From the NCBI RefSeq assembly GCF_009183365.2, contig NZ_CP068230.1:2013001-2077000 (forward strand): a stretch of DNA of 64,000 nt, read 5' to 3'. How positions within the stretch are numbered: position 1 is the stretch's first letter; every line of letters starts with the position of its first letter. A program made the position numbers and the translations under genes. This DNA is from Shewanella algae (lineage in GTDB: Bacteria; Pseudomonadota; Gammaproteobacteria; Enterobacterales; Shewanellaceae). This document shows, piece by piece, positions 9,300-17,666 of this stretch. Below the pieces are notes generated by a model. The model saw only the letters and a list, made by a program, of their open reading frames with translations. It searched no databases and was not told where the DNA came from.

Positions 9300-9734
9300 T
9301 TAAAGGTTTGGCAATTTATGCAACAGTTGCAGCAGCTGATATTCTTCATCGCTGGCTTCACCCAAACTCACCTTACGGCGCAAAATCTCAATCGTTTGCT
9401 CGCGACTTTGATGATTCTGTCGCCAGCGTTGATGGGCCTGTTCATTGAGTTGATGTTCATTGTCGGCCTTGAGCCTGTCGAGGGCGATTTCCTGACAGCG
9501 CTCCTGATGTTTGAGTTGCGCCTGACGTAATTCGTTGTCGGACAGCTCTATCTCTTTTAACGCTTCGGCTTTTACTCTTTCAGTTTCCGCTCTGGCAGTT
9601 TCCAGTTGGTTGTAACTCTGATAAGCACTGACCGCCTCTTTGGCTAGTGCAACGACTTCTGCGCCGCTTAGCTCCGGGGTTTTGCTTTGTGGTTTGGCCG
9701 GGGACTTGGTGCCAATTCGGCTGGGAGTTTTCAT
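9300..9734 (-). CDS. Small coiled-coil protein of the helicase operon
   Basis: I prefer the Met at 9734 (144 residues) because AGAGGG lies 9 bases before it. The frame is open upstream to 9803. After a basic, Pro/Ser/Thr-rich N terminus comes a nearly continuous charged coiled coil (about residues 35-115) rich in Glu, Gln, Lys and Arg, and a short conserved-looking tail (LGEASDEEYQLLQLLHKLPNL). It ends 16 bases before the helicase start, so the two are probably translated together. A scaffold or partner of the helicase coiled coil is plausible. I know no family for it. Confidence 0.6.
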   Translation of the reverse strand: MKTPSRIGTKSPAKPQSKTPELSGAEVVALAKEAVSAYQSYNQLETARAETERVKAEALKEIELSDNELRQAQLKHQERCQEIALDRLKADNEHQLNEQAHQRWRQNHQSREQTIEILRRKVSLGEASDEEYQLLQLLHKLPNL

Positions 9735-9823
9735 TTGTGTATGCCCTCTGAACTTCAATAGCCTTGATTTAGGTGAATTAGGGTTGACGATAATGAATCG
9801 CAAATCTTTAACTAAGCTTGGTG

Positions 9824-10357
9824 TTACTCAAAAGCGCTGACCAAGCACAAGAGTTGTGCCTTCATTAACTCATCGGTCAGTCTGCTGAGTCGTCTGAGCT
9901 CTGGGCACTCACGGCGAGCGGTACTTCTCAGATGCTGCAACTGTCCAAGAAATAGCTCCAGACTCTGGCGGCGACTCTGTAGTTCTGCGACAAGTTGAGT
10001 CGTCAGGTGATTGTCGTGCTGTAATCTGTGTTGCAGCAGTGTCATGCGCTCCTCGGCCTCCATTTGCCAGAGCGTTTGCTCCAGTGCCATCTGTTTGCTG
10101 AGGTTTTTGAGTTGATGCTGCAACGTACGTTTTTGTGCTTGCAACTGCTCGGTGACTTCTTTGGCACGCTGCAGCTTAAAATAGGAGTTGAGGCAGTCAA
10201 GTACCGAAATGGCGGCATCGACCCACACCAATACAGGGTTAACCCCTTTGGCGCCGCGCATCAGTTGGTAACCTATTCGGCCAGCCTGGTAGAGCCTCGC
10301 CTGCCGGGCACTGCCAATTTCCAGGGTCTTACTGGCAAACAGTGAAACAGTTTTCAT
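9824..10357 (-). CDS. Coiled-coil protein with a central hydrophobic helix, helicase operon
   Basis: A 177-residue protein. Residues 1-30 are basic, residues ~30-58 form an amphipathic to hydrophobic segment (GVNPVLVWVDAAISVLDCLNSYF), and ~60-150 form a long Gln/Leu/Arg-rich coiled coil. Its start overlaps the stop of the preceding gene by four bases (ATGA type), which shows translational coupling. Together with the next small protein it gives the operon two coiled-coil components beside a helicase that has its own coiled coil. No enzymatic motif is visible. Confidence 0.6.
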   Translation of the reverse strand: MKTVSLFASKTLEIGSARQARLYQAGRIGYQLMRGAKGVNPVLVWVDAAISVLDCLNSYFKLQRAKEVTEQLQAQKRTLQHQLKNLSKQMALEQTLWQMEAEERMTLLQHRLQHDNHLTTQLVAELQSRRQSLELFLGQLQHLRSTARRECPELRRLSRLTDELMKAQLLCLVSAFE

Positions 10358-11376
10358 TGGTTTGGCTCCAACGAGGTTTCAAATTGTGCCTTGAGTGCCG
10401 CCATCAGCTGCGGCTTGTCGAGTCGCAGTGGGCGCAGGCTCTGGTTCAGCGTGATGTGACGACTAATGCCGGTATCAAGGGGCTCATCTTTCGTGCCGAT
10501 GACCTGCAACAGTTCGCTTATGGGCTTTTCAGCGCTCTTGGGCCAACTAGCGTTGCCTTCAACTCGCTCGCTGGTGTTGATAATGGCGCCGCTCAACTGG
10601 CACAAGTGGAGTCGACTGGGAGGGGGACTTGCCAGTGTTGAATCGAGCAGGGGCGGCACAGTGTAATTAGCTTGATATTCGAGTGTCGGGGCTTTTAATA
10701 GCAGTGTGCCGCGTTTTTCCGAAGTTAATGATGTTTCGCTATCAAGCTCGACCCAGGCATAACGAAGCTCTGTTTCATCGCCGATAATCTCAAGCAGTGG
10801 CTGCCAGGCAGTACGCTGCTCCTGGAGCATTCTGTGATACTTGGTCGGACAAAGCTGTTGCATCAGCTCTGTTAGCTCCCCTTGATTTTCCAGGCTGGAG
10901 GCCAATCGGCGGTTCAGTCTTTGCTGTTGCAGCACCGTCTGAATATTCCAGTCTGTTTCGTACTCTCTCAAGGTCATCCAGGGTTCGGAGGGGTTATTTT
11001 TCAATAATAGTTGTTCTTCGTGGCACCAAACGGGATTGAGTTGCGGATCCATCACATCAAGCCACAGCACAAAGCTCAGCTCGGTCAGCTCACAAGCCAG
11101 CGCCATCTGACTCCCTTGTGGGGTCAATTGGCGCAGATCATCTTCCAGCCAGCCGAGCGCACATAAACGTTCGAGTAGTGGCGTCAGTTGTGAGCTTGTC
11201 AGTGCCGTAACTTGCTGGATCTGTTCCTGGGTTACACCGTATAAGGTAAAAGATTGCAGCAAAAAACGTGAGACCTTACCCAGGATATCCAACTGTTGAT
11301 GACGAAAGCTCAACCGATAACGACGCATGGGCAGAAGAATATTCAAAGGGGCTGGAAGGCTATTTGTATGGGCCAC
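10354..11376 (-). CDS. wHTH-like protein, first gene of the helicase operon
   Basis: A 340-residue protein with a GTG start and a weak ribosome site. Residues ~30-95 read like a winged helix-turn-helix: a helix pair, TQEQIQQVTALTSSQLTPLL as the putative HTH, then GWLEDDLRQLTPQG as the wing. The rest is a mixed alpha/beta domain rich in Leu and Gln, with no motif I know. wHTH-plus-unknown-domain proteins often accompany helicase or nuclease effectors in conflict systems, as sensor or DNA-binding subunits. It could also be the operon's own regulator. Codon use looks like that of the neighbours, so recent transfer is not obvious. Confidence 0.55.
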   Translation of the reverse strand: MAHTNSLPAPLNILLPMRRYRLSFRHQQLDILGKVSRFLLQSFTLYGVTQEQIQQVTALTSSQLTPLLERLCALGWLEDDLRQLTPQGSQMALACELTELSFVLWLDVMDPQLNPVWCHEEQLLLKNNPSEPWMTLREYETDWNIQTVLQQQRLNRRLASSLENQGELTELMQQLCPTKYHRMLQEQRTAWQPLLEIIGDETELRYAWVELDSETSLTSEKRGTLLLKAPTLEYQANYTVPPLLDSTLASPPPSRLHLCQLSGAIINTSERVEGNASWPKSAEKPISELLQVIGTKDEPLDTGISRHITLNQSLRPLRLDKPQLMAALKAQFETSLEPNQ

Positions 11377-11498
11377 TGTTGGATCTTACTTATCTGTTTG
11401 AGCTGGAGGTTTATGTCATGAGAGACGGCGCAAACCTTAACACGAAAGTTGAAATAAAAAACCAGATATTGAGTGTTTTTTTGAAAAAATATTAATAT

Positions 11499-11514
11499 AT
11501 GCAACAGCTTGCAT
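11499..11514. promoter_or_regulatory. Palindromic operator candidate before the helicase operon
   Basis: ATGCAACAGCTTGCAT is a perfect 6-4-6 inverted repeat in the A/T-rich 158-base gap between the DUF7079 gene and the first gene of the helicase operon, about 125 bases upstream of that gene. It is a candidate operator or part of the promoter. The binding protein is unknown. Confidence 0.4.
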
Positions 11515-11534
11515 AAAATTGATTCAATATGATT

Positions 11535-11960
11535 TCAAAGCTTGTCAGCGAGTGTGTTATTGCGCCGGCTTTGGATCTGCAGCGACAAGAGTTGCCAATG
11601 AGGCGTCAGGTAACGGGCGAACATTCTTTGTGCCAGGCGCTGCTTCAATCTTTGCCAAAGACCGGGAGGAGTAGTGAACTGCAACATAATACTCTCCTTG
11701 AGCCACTGTTCATCGAAACCGGCCCATTCGCCACAGACATCGAATAGATTGGGGCCGCACACAGGGGCAACTTCGCGGTACAGAATATGCTCCAGTTCCG
11801 GCAGGGAATAGGGTGAAAGTGCACATACTCGGGTGATGCCGGGGTAGTGCAGGGCGACATCTGTATCAAGAAACAAGTCCGACAGTGCGCTCCATACCGC
11901 CTGGCGGGTGTGGAGCGTTTCTGCGTCTTCAAGCATGATCTGTGCGGGGGATTCAGCCAT
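11535..11960 (-). CDS. DUF7079-like protein
   Basis: I chose the ATG at 11960 (141 residues), which follows AAAGGAAGGACCCT. The frame is open to 12014. The motif series ALSDLFLDTD, ALSPYSLPELEHILYREVAPVCGPNL and CGEWAGFDEQWL matches, from memory, the uncharacterised DUF7079 family of small acidic cytoplasmic proteins. There is no signal peptide and no known function. It points the same way as the downstream helicase operon but is separated by 158 A/T-rich bases, so it is probably an independent unit. Confidence 0.65.
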   Translation of the reverse strand: MAESPAQIMLEDAETLHTRQAVWSALSDLFLDTDVALHYPGITRVCALSPYSLPELEHILYREVAPVCGPNLFDVCGEWAGFDEQWLKESIMLQFTTPPGLWQRLKQRLAQRMFARYLTPHWQLLSLQIQSRRNNTLADKL

Positions 11961-12020
11961 AGGGTCCTTCCTTTGGGGCTGCAGTCTGTGCCGTGAGGTT
12001 AACCAAAGCGGCAATCGACA

Positions 12021-13178
12021 TCAAGTGTTGGCTGCCTGTGGTTCGCGGCGCCAACCCAGACTCATGGCGAGGAGCAAAGCCATCAGCGCCAGCAAGGCCC
12101 CGGCCAACGGAAGCTCTTTCAGTCCTGTGCCCAATGCCAGCAGAGTCCCGGCAATCCAGGCACCGAGGGCATTCCCCAGATTAAAGGCACTTTGGTTAAA
12201 GGTTGACGCTAACAAAGGCGCCTTGGCGGCACTCTTGACCACTAACATCTGCAGCATGGGGCAAAGCGCAAAGCCGACAACTGACCACAGCATCAGCAGC
12301 GGCACGGTTAACAGCAAGCTGCCGAGGCAAAAATGCAACAGGGTTAGAATGCCAATCAACGCCAGACTCAGGAATGTGAGCGAGGGCAGGAGTTTTCTGT
12401 CGCCGAGAAAGCCGCCAAGCAAACTGCCAAGAGACAATCCCAACCCCAAGGCAAACAGTACCAAAGTGATCTCCTTGGGAGAGGCGCCGCTAACTTGTCC
12501 CAAGGTTGGGGCAATATAAGTGAAAACACTGAAGAGGCTGGCGTTGGCCACCACGGATAAGGCTAGGCCGCTGAGGACTTTGCGGTTCTTTAGTACCTTG
12601 AGTTCATCTTTAAACCTTACCTTTTGCTGAACCAGATTGGCCGGCAGGTAAAACCACAATGCAACGAGTGCCAACAATCCTATTGCGGCAACTCCCCAAA
12701 AGGCGCTGCGCCAACCCAGTGCCTGACCTATGGCTGTACCCAGGGGCACTCCCAGGATATTGGCCAGGGTAACGCCCATAAAGACCAACGCAATGGCTTG
12801 GGTCCGTTTTTCCGGCCGGGACAAATCGGCAGCCACTATGGAGGCCAAACCAAAAAACGTGCCATGACATAAAGCGCTCAGTACGCGAGCCAGCATCAAG
12901 GTTTCATAGCCATTGGCCAAGGCGCAGCAAAGGTTACCGCCAATAAACAGTAACATAAGCCCGAGTAGGGTGCGCTTGCGGGGGATCCGAGCAGTAGCCA
13001 TCGCCAGTACAGGGCCACCGAATACTACGCCAAGGGCGTAGAAGGTCACCAACAGGCCGGCCTGAGGCAAGCTGACATTGAGTGACCCGGCGACTTCGGG
13101 CATTAAACCCATAATGATAAATTCGCTGGTTCCGATGGCGAAACTGGCGAGAGTCAACGCAAGAATAGCCAGTGGCAT
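12021..13178 (-). CDS. MFS transporter, AraJ/drug-efflux type
   Basis: A 385-residue, 12-helix major facilitator. I start at 13178 (MPLAILALTLASFAIGTSEF) because AGGAG lies 8 bases upstream and the first helix begins there as in AraJ-type exporters; the frame is open to 13286. The signature FIIMGLMPEVAGSLNVSLPQAG in helix 1/loop and the loop 2-3 motif RIPRKRTL are those of the DHA1 group (AraJ, YdhP, NepI). It probably exports sugars, nucleosides or drugs by proton antiport. The substrate cannot be fixed from sequence. Confidence 0.8.
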   Translation of the reverse strand: MPLAILALTLASFAIGTSEFIIMGLMPEVAGSLNVSLPQAGLLVTFYALGVVFGGPVLAMATARIPRKRTLLGLMLLFIGGNLCCALANGYETLMLARVLSALCHGTFFGLASIVAADLSRPEKRTQAIALVFMGVTLANILGVPLGTAIGQALGWRSAFWGVAAIGLLALVALWFYLPANLVQQKVRFKDELKVLKNRKVLSGLALSVVANASLFSVFTYIAPTLGQVSGASPKEITLVLFALGLGLSLGSLLGGFLGDRKLLPSLTFLSLALIGILTLLHFCLGSLLLTVPLLMLWSVVGFALCPMLQMLVVKSAAKAPLLASTFNQSAFNLGNALGAWIAGTLLALGTGLKELPLAGALLALMALLLAMSLGWRREPQAANT

Positions 13179-13400
13179 CTTGACTCCTGTGGATAGTGGC
13201 AAGCGACGAAAGAGAGTGCTGTAGTCATAGTTCAGAAATAATTCAGCAAATGCGATTTTACGACCCGTCTGTGCTGCCACGCTCATGAAAACTTGTTATG
13301 GGGCTATGCCATGCGGGAATTGCGGGGTGGGGGCACCTTTGAAGCGACACAAGCGGGCTGCGCTTATGTCAGGGCCGGGGAATATTTTTGATAAGGGTTA

Positions 13401-13427
13401 AAAGGACCAGCATCGAGCCAGTCCTTA
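13401..13427 (-). terminator. Terminator of the yeaD-ydbH-ynbE-ydbL operon
   Basis: On the minus strand the arms AAGGAC and GTCCTTTT enclose an imperfect stem, 18 bases after the ydbL stop. Confidence 0.6.
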
Positions 13428-13444
13428 TTAAGGGGGTTAACGGG

Positions 13445-13765
13445 TTATTTACGAACCCACTTGCCGGAAGCATCCTGCACTATATGGCCTTTGTCGGCGG
13501 CAGCAATCGCCTTGGCGCCGGCGAGTTTGGCAACATCATCCACGGAAATCCCGTTTTGACGGGCGATTTTTTCATAATGTGCCCGGCGTTTGGCATTGAT
13601 ATCCTTAACCAGCGCCGTCACCTCGGCGCTGGATTTGACCACACCCAAATAGCCGTTTTGCTGTTCACCCACCAACCCTTGGCTCTTGGCGTCCTGCAAA
13701 CCTATGGCAAAGACGCAGAAACTCATCAACAGGGCGGCAGTCAGGGTCATCAACTTGGTTTTCAT
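13445..13765 (-). CDS. ydbL: YdbL family (DUF1318) periplasmic protein
   Basis: A 106-residue protein with a Sec signal peptide (first ~20 residues) and the DUF1318 pattern: GLVGEQQNGYLGVV, VKDINAKRRAHYEKIARQNG and a C-terminal GHIVQDASGKWVRK. In E. coli YdbL is a periplasmic helper of the YdbH-YnbE bridge, preventing unproductive YnbE assembly. Here it is the last gene of the same operon, 30 bases after ynbE, and is followed by a terminator. Confidence 0.9.
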   Translation of the reverse strand: MKTKLMTLTAALLMSFCVFAIGLQDAKSQGLVGEQQNGYLGVVKSSAEVTALVKDINAKRRAHYEKIARQNGISVDDVAKLAGAKAIAAADKGHIVQDASGKWVRK

Positions 13766-13795
13766 CTGTGTTTTCCTTTCGCGAATTCTGGCACC

Positions 13796-13993
13796 TTAGA
13801 AGAGTTCATCATTGGTCAGCAGCTGATCCAACTCTTTATCGACCTTAATGCGAATTTCATGTTCGATTTTCACATTCAGGTTGATAACGATTGGCTTATC
13901 CGGTGGCTCAATCTTGACCGTTGGGGTACAAGCCGACGCCAGCAGCAAGGCTGCAGCCAGCGGCAGCAGAAATTTAGTCTGTTTCACATTCAT
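13796..13993 (-). CDS. ynbE: YnbE family outer-membrane lipoprotein
   Basis: A small lipoprotein whose signal peptide ends in the lipobox LASAC. After the Cys it carries PTVKIEPPDKPIVINLNVKIEHEI, the YnbE core, ending in LLTNDELF. Met at 13993 matches the family length; an in-frame GTG at 14011 overlapping the ydbH stop is an alternative start. In E. coli YnbE sits in the outer membrane and stacks onto YdbH by beta-strand pairing to form a lipid-conducting bridge between the membranes. Confidence 0.9.
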   Translation of the reverse strand: MNVKQTKFLLPLAAALLLASACTPTVKIEPPDKPIVINLNVKIEHEIRIKVDKELDQLLTNDELF

Positions 13994-14007
13994 GTCCTTT
14001 TGTGTCC

Positions 14008-17000
14008 TCACTGCATGGAAGCTTCAATTTGGGTTTGAAGCTTGTCACCTATGGTCAGACTCCTGAGGAGCTGCAGCATGTTCTCCTCATGAGAGTAGTT
14101 CAAGTGGATAGGGCGTTCAATCCCCTCGGCCTTACCTTTTACTTCAACCTTGAGCCAGGCCTCACCATCCGGTGCCATATCGTAAGTGCTGGCCAGGGTA
14201 GAATATTGCAAGTGTTCGAGGGTGGAAAAGGCAAAGTCCAGATAGGGTTGCCCAGCACGCATTTGAGCTACAGCCGGATTATTGCCGACCTTGATAAGTC
14301 CGCCTGGGGCTCGGGCCGCCAGGCGGCCGCCTTTGACCGACACCTGGCCGTCGGTAATAAATACCGGCAAGACACCATCGAAAATACCGTCGGCGTAGAT
14401 GCCTTCCTGAGGCTGGATGGCCAACAGTTCTTCCAGGCTCAGGCCCTGCAACACCAAATAGGCATTGGATGGCGCGTTGAGCCGCAAGCGGAAGCTGGGC
14501 AGCAGCATTTGTCCCTTGAGTAACTCGCCTTGGCCGCGCACCTGAATATCGGCATCCCGAAACCCGGGCAACAGCTTGGCTTGAGTGCTTTGGTTGCTGT
14601 CGAGTTCAGGGGTCAGGCTGAGCTGGCCTTCCAGTCCCAGATTGGTCAACAGCACTCCGGGGTTGAAGGCCTGTACCGAAGCCTTGAGCTGCTGACAGTT
14701 GAGTTCGGCCTCTGCTGGCGCCTTGGCTTCCTTGTCAAGGGTCAAACGGCACAAGGCCGACAGGTTGGCGCCTTCAAATGGTAACTGACTGATACTGCCG
14801 GAGAGATCCGACAGCAGCGGGTTGAAATCCAGTTGCAATTGCAACGCTCGCCCAAGCCCTTCGAGCTTGAGGTCGGCAATCATATGGGTCTCGCCCCTGA
14901 GTACCAACTCAGGAGGCAAGGGCAGGTTCTTGGCTGCCAGCGCCTTGATATCAGCGAGATCCGTATCCAGGGTCCAGCAACTGTTCAAGCGGTAGCCAAG
15001 CGGATCTTTGGCCCGCTTGGGCCAGATGGGCATAAAGTCGTGGCGGCTGTGAAGCGGGATATTATCCAGTTGCCAGTTTTCTTCACTGATAAGACGGTTA
15101 TCCTGCCAGTCAATGGTCTGGCTGAAGCTGCCATAGCCCAGATTGAGCAGGGTTTCGGTGCGAGGTCCGAGCTTGGTATGCCGGGTTTGGCTTAAGTTGA
15201 GCCCATCGAAGGCCAGATTCAGACGACTGGCAAAACGCTCATCCAAGAGTTGACTCAAGAGTGGCAAGTGCCGTTTTTGATTTAGGTTGGCATCCAGGGT
15301 TCGACTGAGCCCGGGGCTCAGGAGTGAGGTTTGGGCAATCGACAGTGCCAGCGGCCCGCTTTTAGCCTGCAATTCACCCAACTGGCTGCTGACCGCGGGC
15401 AAAGACAGCTTAAGTTTGCCTTGGTTGAAGCTGCCACTGAGCGGGTCCAGCAGTGACAACTTAAAGCCCGAGAGTTGGATACTTTTATCCTCTATACCGG
15501 CTTGAATGGCACCAGTGCTGAACCCGGGATTGGCCGCGAGGCTGAAGTTCAGTTGTTGCCCTTCGCTTGTCGGCTCCAGTGCCAGCTTACCGCTAAGCGC
15601 CATTGATGCGCCCTTATTGAGTGATGCGCCCTCATTGAGTTGCAATTCAGCAGCAGCCGACTGCCAGCGAAAACCGCTCGGCAGGGAGGCTTCAAGGCGC
15701 CAGTCTGTGCTTGCTTGTTCCAGTGGCAACTGATTTAGGCTGAGTTGCAGCCCTTGAATGGCCTGTTGCAGCGCCAGTTCGAGTCGCTGCTCGGCCGACA
15801 AGGGCTTTGAGTTTGAGGAGTTTGGTGAGCTTGAGCCTGATGAGCCAGAGCTTGATAAACCAGAGCCCGGTGAATTTAACCCTTGAGGTTTGGCGCTTTG
15901 CGGCAAAGAAACAGAAGTGTCTTGCTGTGCTCCTGTGGCCTTTGGCAGTTGCAATTGCAGGTTTTCAAGGGTCAGCAGCAAACTCGGCCGCTCGCCACTA
16001 CTGAGCGCTGCCGGGCTCAGTTTCGCAGCACTTGGCTGATTAATTGGCGTACCGAACGACGCTTGCTGCTTCTCTGTCATCAGGGCGGGCAGTAACGGCC
16101 GCACTGTCAGACTCGGCAGCGATACCCGCATGGATGTCTCATTGCCCGTTGCCGCATTGTTCTTTGTATCAGTGACCTTGGTGGGTTTGAATTCGGCGTC
16201 GAGGCCCTGATCAAGCGCCAGCTCAATTGCGGCGATAAGGGGTTTTACTTGTTTTTTTTCAGCTGGCTCTTGCGCCAAGACTTGCTGCAGCTGCGCCAAT
16301 TGCGATTCGAGTTCCGCGGCCTTGGTTGCTGATGTTTGTGCGGGTGTTGCTGCGAGCAAGGCAAGCAGCGCTTGGCGCTGAGCCGGAGTGGTTGAAAGCG
16401 TGAGTCTCAGTGGCGCCAGCTCAAAAATCTGCTCGCTGGTGGAGCCCGAGAAGCGAAAGCGCAACCCTGCGCCATCACTATCCTTAACCTCAGCCTTGGC
16501 ATTTGCACTTGCCTTGGGATTGGCATTGAAACTGGCAGCAGCGTTGGAACTTGGGCACAGAGGGCTATCGGTCAATGAATTGTGTGCCTTAGCTTCCAGA
16601 GGCAGCGGCGTTATCTTAAGCGCCACTTGCTCGAGTCCTGGCATGGCAATAGTCGGCGTTGACCAGCAATGGCGCGAGTCTATGTTGCCTTGGGTTAAAT
16701 CCAGAGTCAGTTGCGAGAAGAGATCTCCGCCAAGGCTCGGCATTAGCTCGGCATTCACTATTTCATCAAGCTTAAAGGCGCTGATGAGGGGCGCTGCGGC
16801 CGGGTCCTGCTCAACACTTGCCAGCGCCTGTTGCAGCGCTTTGAGATGCAGTTGACTGGTCAATCGCCAGGCGGGGGCACCGTTGGCGAGTTTGGCTTTC
16901 AAGTCGGCGGTTAATGCCAGCAGGGGCGTCTCTTGTCTTGTTTGAGTTCCTGAGTGAGTCTCTTGTTGCACTCCTTGTAACCGGGTGGCCAGCTCAGTAA

Positions 17001-17643
17001 CCAGTTGCCCGGAAGGGCTGAGCTGCAACTTTTGCAGCATCAGAGTAAAGCTTGGGGTATTACCTGCCTTATTCAAGGTCAGCGACGTATTGGGCGTATC
17101 GGATACGCCCGCCTCGGGTTGCAGGCTTATTCGGGTCGGCCCCAGGGCTATTTCGGGCACAGAGTTCAAGTCCAGCGCCAGGCTCTGACCGCCATCATCA
17201 CCGCCGGGCAAGAGTAGCTCAGGCGTCAAACTAAAACCGGCGTCTTGATAGCTGACTTTTTGAAGTTGCGCCATCAACCAGTCGGTGGAGCCAGGGGGCG
17301 GCGTCGATGCTTCGCCTGCCAGCAATTGCCAAATCCGTTTTGCGCTGACAGGCGATTTGAGCTGAAGCCTGAGTTGATGAAACTCAAGCTCGCTGCCCTG
17401 GTAATCAAGCTTGAGATAATCGAAGCTCAGTCTGTCCCAGCCTTCAGGCGCCAGGCGCAACTCGTCGATACGAATATCTTGCGCAGCCAGATATTGATTA
17501 ATATGCGGCAGCAGCCACTGCGGCCTTTCATACAGGGACCAAGCCAGCCCCATCAGCAGGGCACCCGGAAGCAGCACCAGCAGAAGCAACAGGCCAACAG
17601 CCCATACAGTCAGGCGTTTCTTGCTTGGGAGTCGATACCTCAT
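14008..17643 (-). CDS. ydbH: YdbH, AsmA-like intermembrane phospholipid transport protein
   Basis: A protein of about 1211 residues anchored by one N-terminal helix (VWAVGLLLLLVLLPGALLMGL) with a long periplasmic repeat-beta region; the conserved C-terminal YdbH segment includes QPYLDFAFSTLEHLQYSTLAS. YdbH, TamB and YhdP share the job of moving phospholipids to the outer membrane. I chose Met 17643; a GTG at 17670 overlapping the yeaD stop is possible. It is about 330 residues longer than E. coli YdbH (about 880). Much of the excess lies in low-complexity Ala/Gln/Ser stretches, including a Ser/Gly-rich run near 15800-15880. Confidence 0.85.
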   Translation of the reverse strand: MRYRLPSKKRLTVWAVGLLLLLVLLPGALLMGLAWSLYERPQWLLPHINQYLAAQDIRIDELRLAPEGWDRLSFDYLKLDYQGSELEFHQLRLQLKSPVSAKRIWQLLAGEASTPPPGSTDWLMAQLQKVSYQDAGFSLTPELLLPGGDDGGQSLALDLNSVPEIALGPTRISLQPEAGVSDTPNTSLTLNKAGNTPSFTLMLQKLQLSPSGQLVTELATRLQGVQQETHSGTQTRQETPLLALTADLKAKLANGAPAWRLTSQLHLKALQQALASVEQDPAAAPLISAFKLDEIVNAELMPSLGGDLFSQLTLDLTQGNIDSRHCWSTPTIAMPGLEQVALKITPLPLEAKAHNSLTDSPLCPSSNAAASFNANPKASANAKAEVKDSDGAGLRFRFSGSTSEQIFELAPLRLTLSTTPAQRQALLALLAATPAQTSATKAAELESQLAQLQQVLAQEPAEKKQVKPLIAAIELALDQGLDAEFKPTKVTDTKNNAATGNETSMRVSLPSLTVRPLLPALMTEKQQASFGTPINQPSAAKLSPAALSSGERPSLLLTLENLQLQLPKATGAQQDTSVSLPQSAKPQGLNSPGSGLSSSGSSGSSSPNSSNSKPLSAEQRLELALQQAIQGLQLSLNQLPLEQASTDWRLEASLPSGFRWQSAAAELQLNEGASLNKGASMALSGKLALEPTSEGQQLNFSLAANPGFSTGAIQAGIEDKSIQLSGFKLSLLDPLSGSFNQGKLKLSLPAVSSQLGELQAKSGPLALSIAQTSLLSPGLSRTLDANLNQKRHLPLLSQLLDERFASRLNLAFDGLNLSQTRHTKLGPRTETLLNLGYGSFSQTIDWQDNRLISEENWQLDNIPLHSRHDFMPIWPKRAKDPLGYRLNSCWTLDTDLADIKALAAKNLPLPPELVLRGETHMIADLKLEGLGRALQLQLDFNPLLSDLSGSISQLPFEGANLSALCRLTLDKEAKAPAEAELNCQQLKASVQAFNPGVLLTNLGLEGQLSLTPELDSNQSTQAKLLPGFRDADIQVRGQGELLKGQMLLPSFRLRLNAPSNAYLVLQGLSLEELLAIQPQEGIYADGIFDGVLPVFITDGQVSVKGGRLAARAPGGLIKVGNNPAVAQMRAGQPYLDFAFSTLEHLQYSTLASTYDMAPDGEAWLKVEVKGKAEGIERPIHLNYSHEENMLQLLRSLTIGDKLQTQIEASMQ

Positions 17644-17666
17644 TGGTGTTTCCCGGCCTTGGCCGC

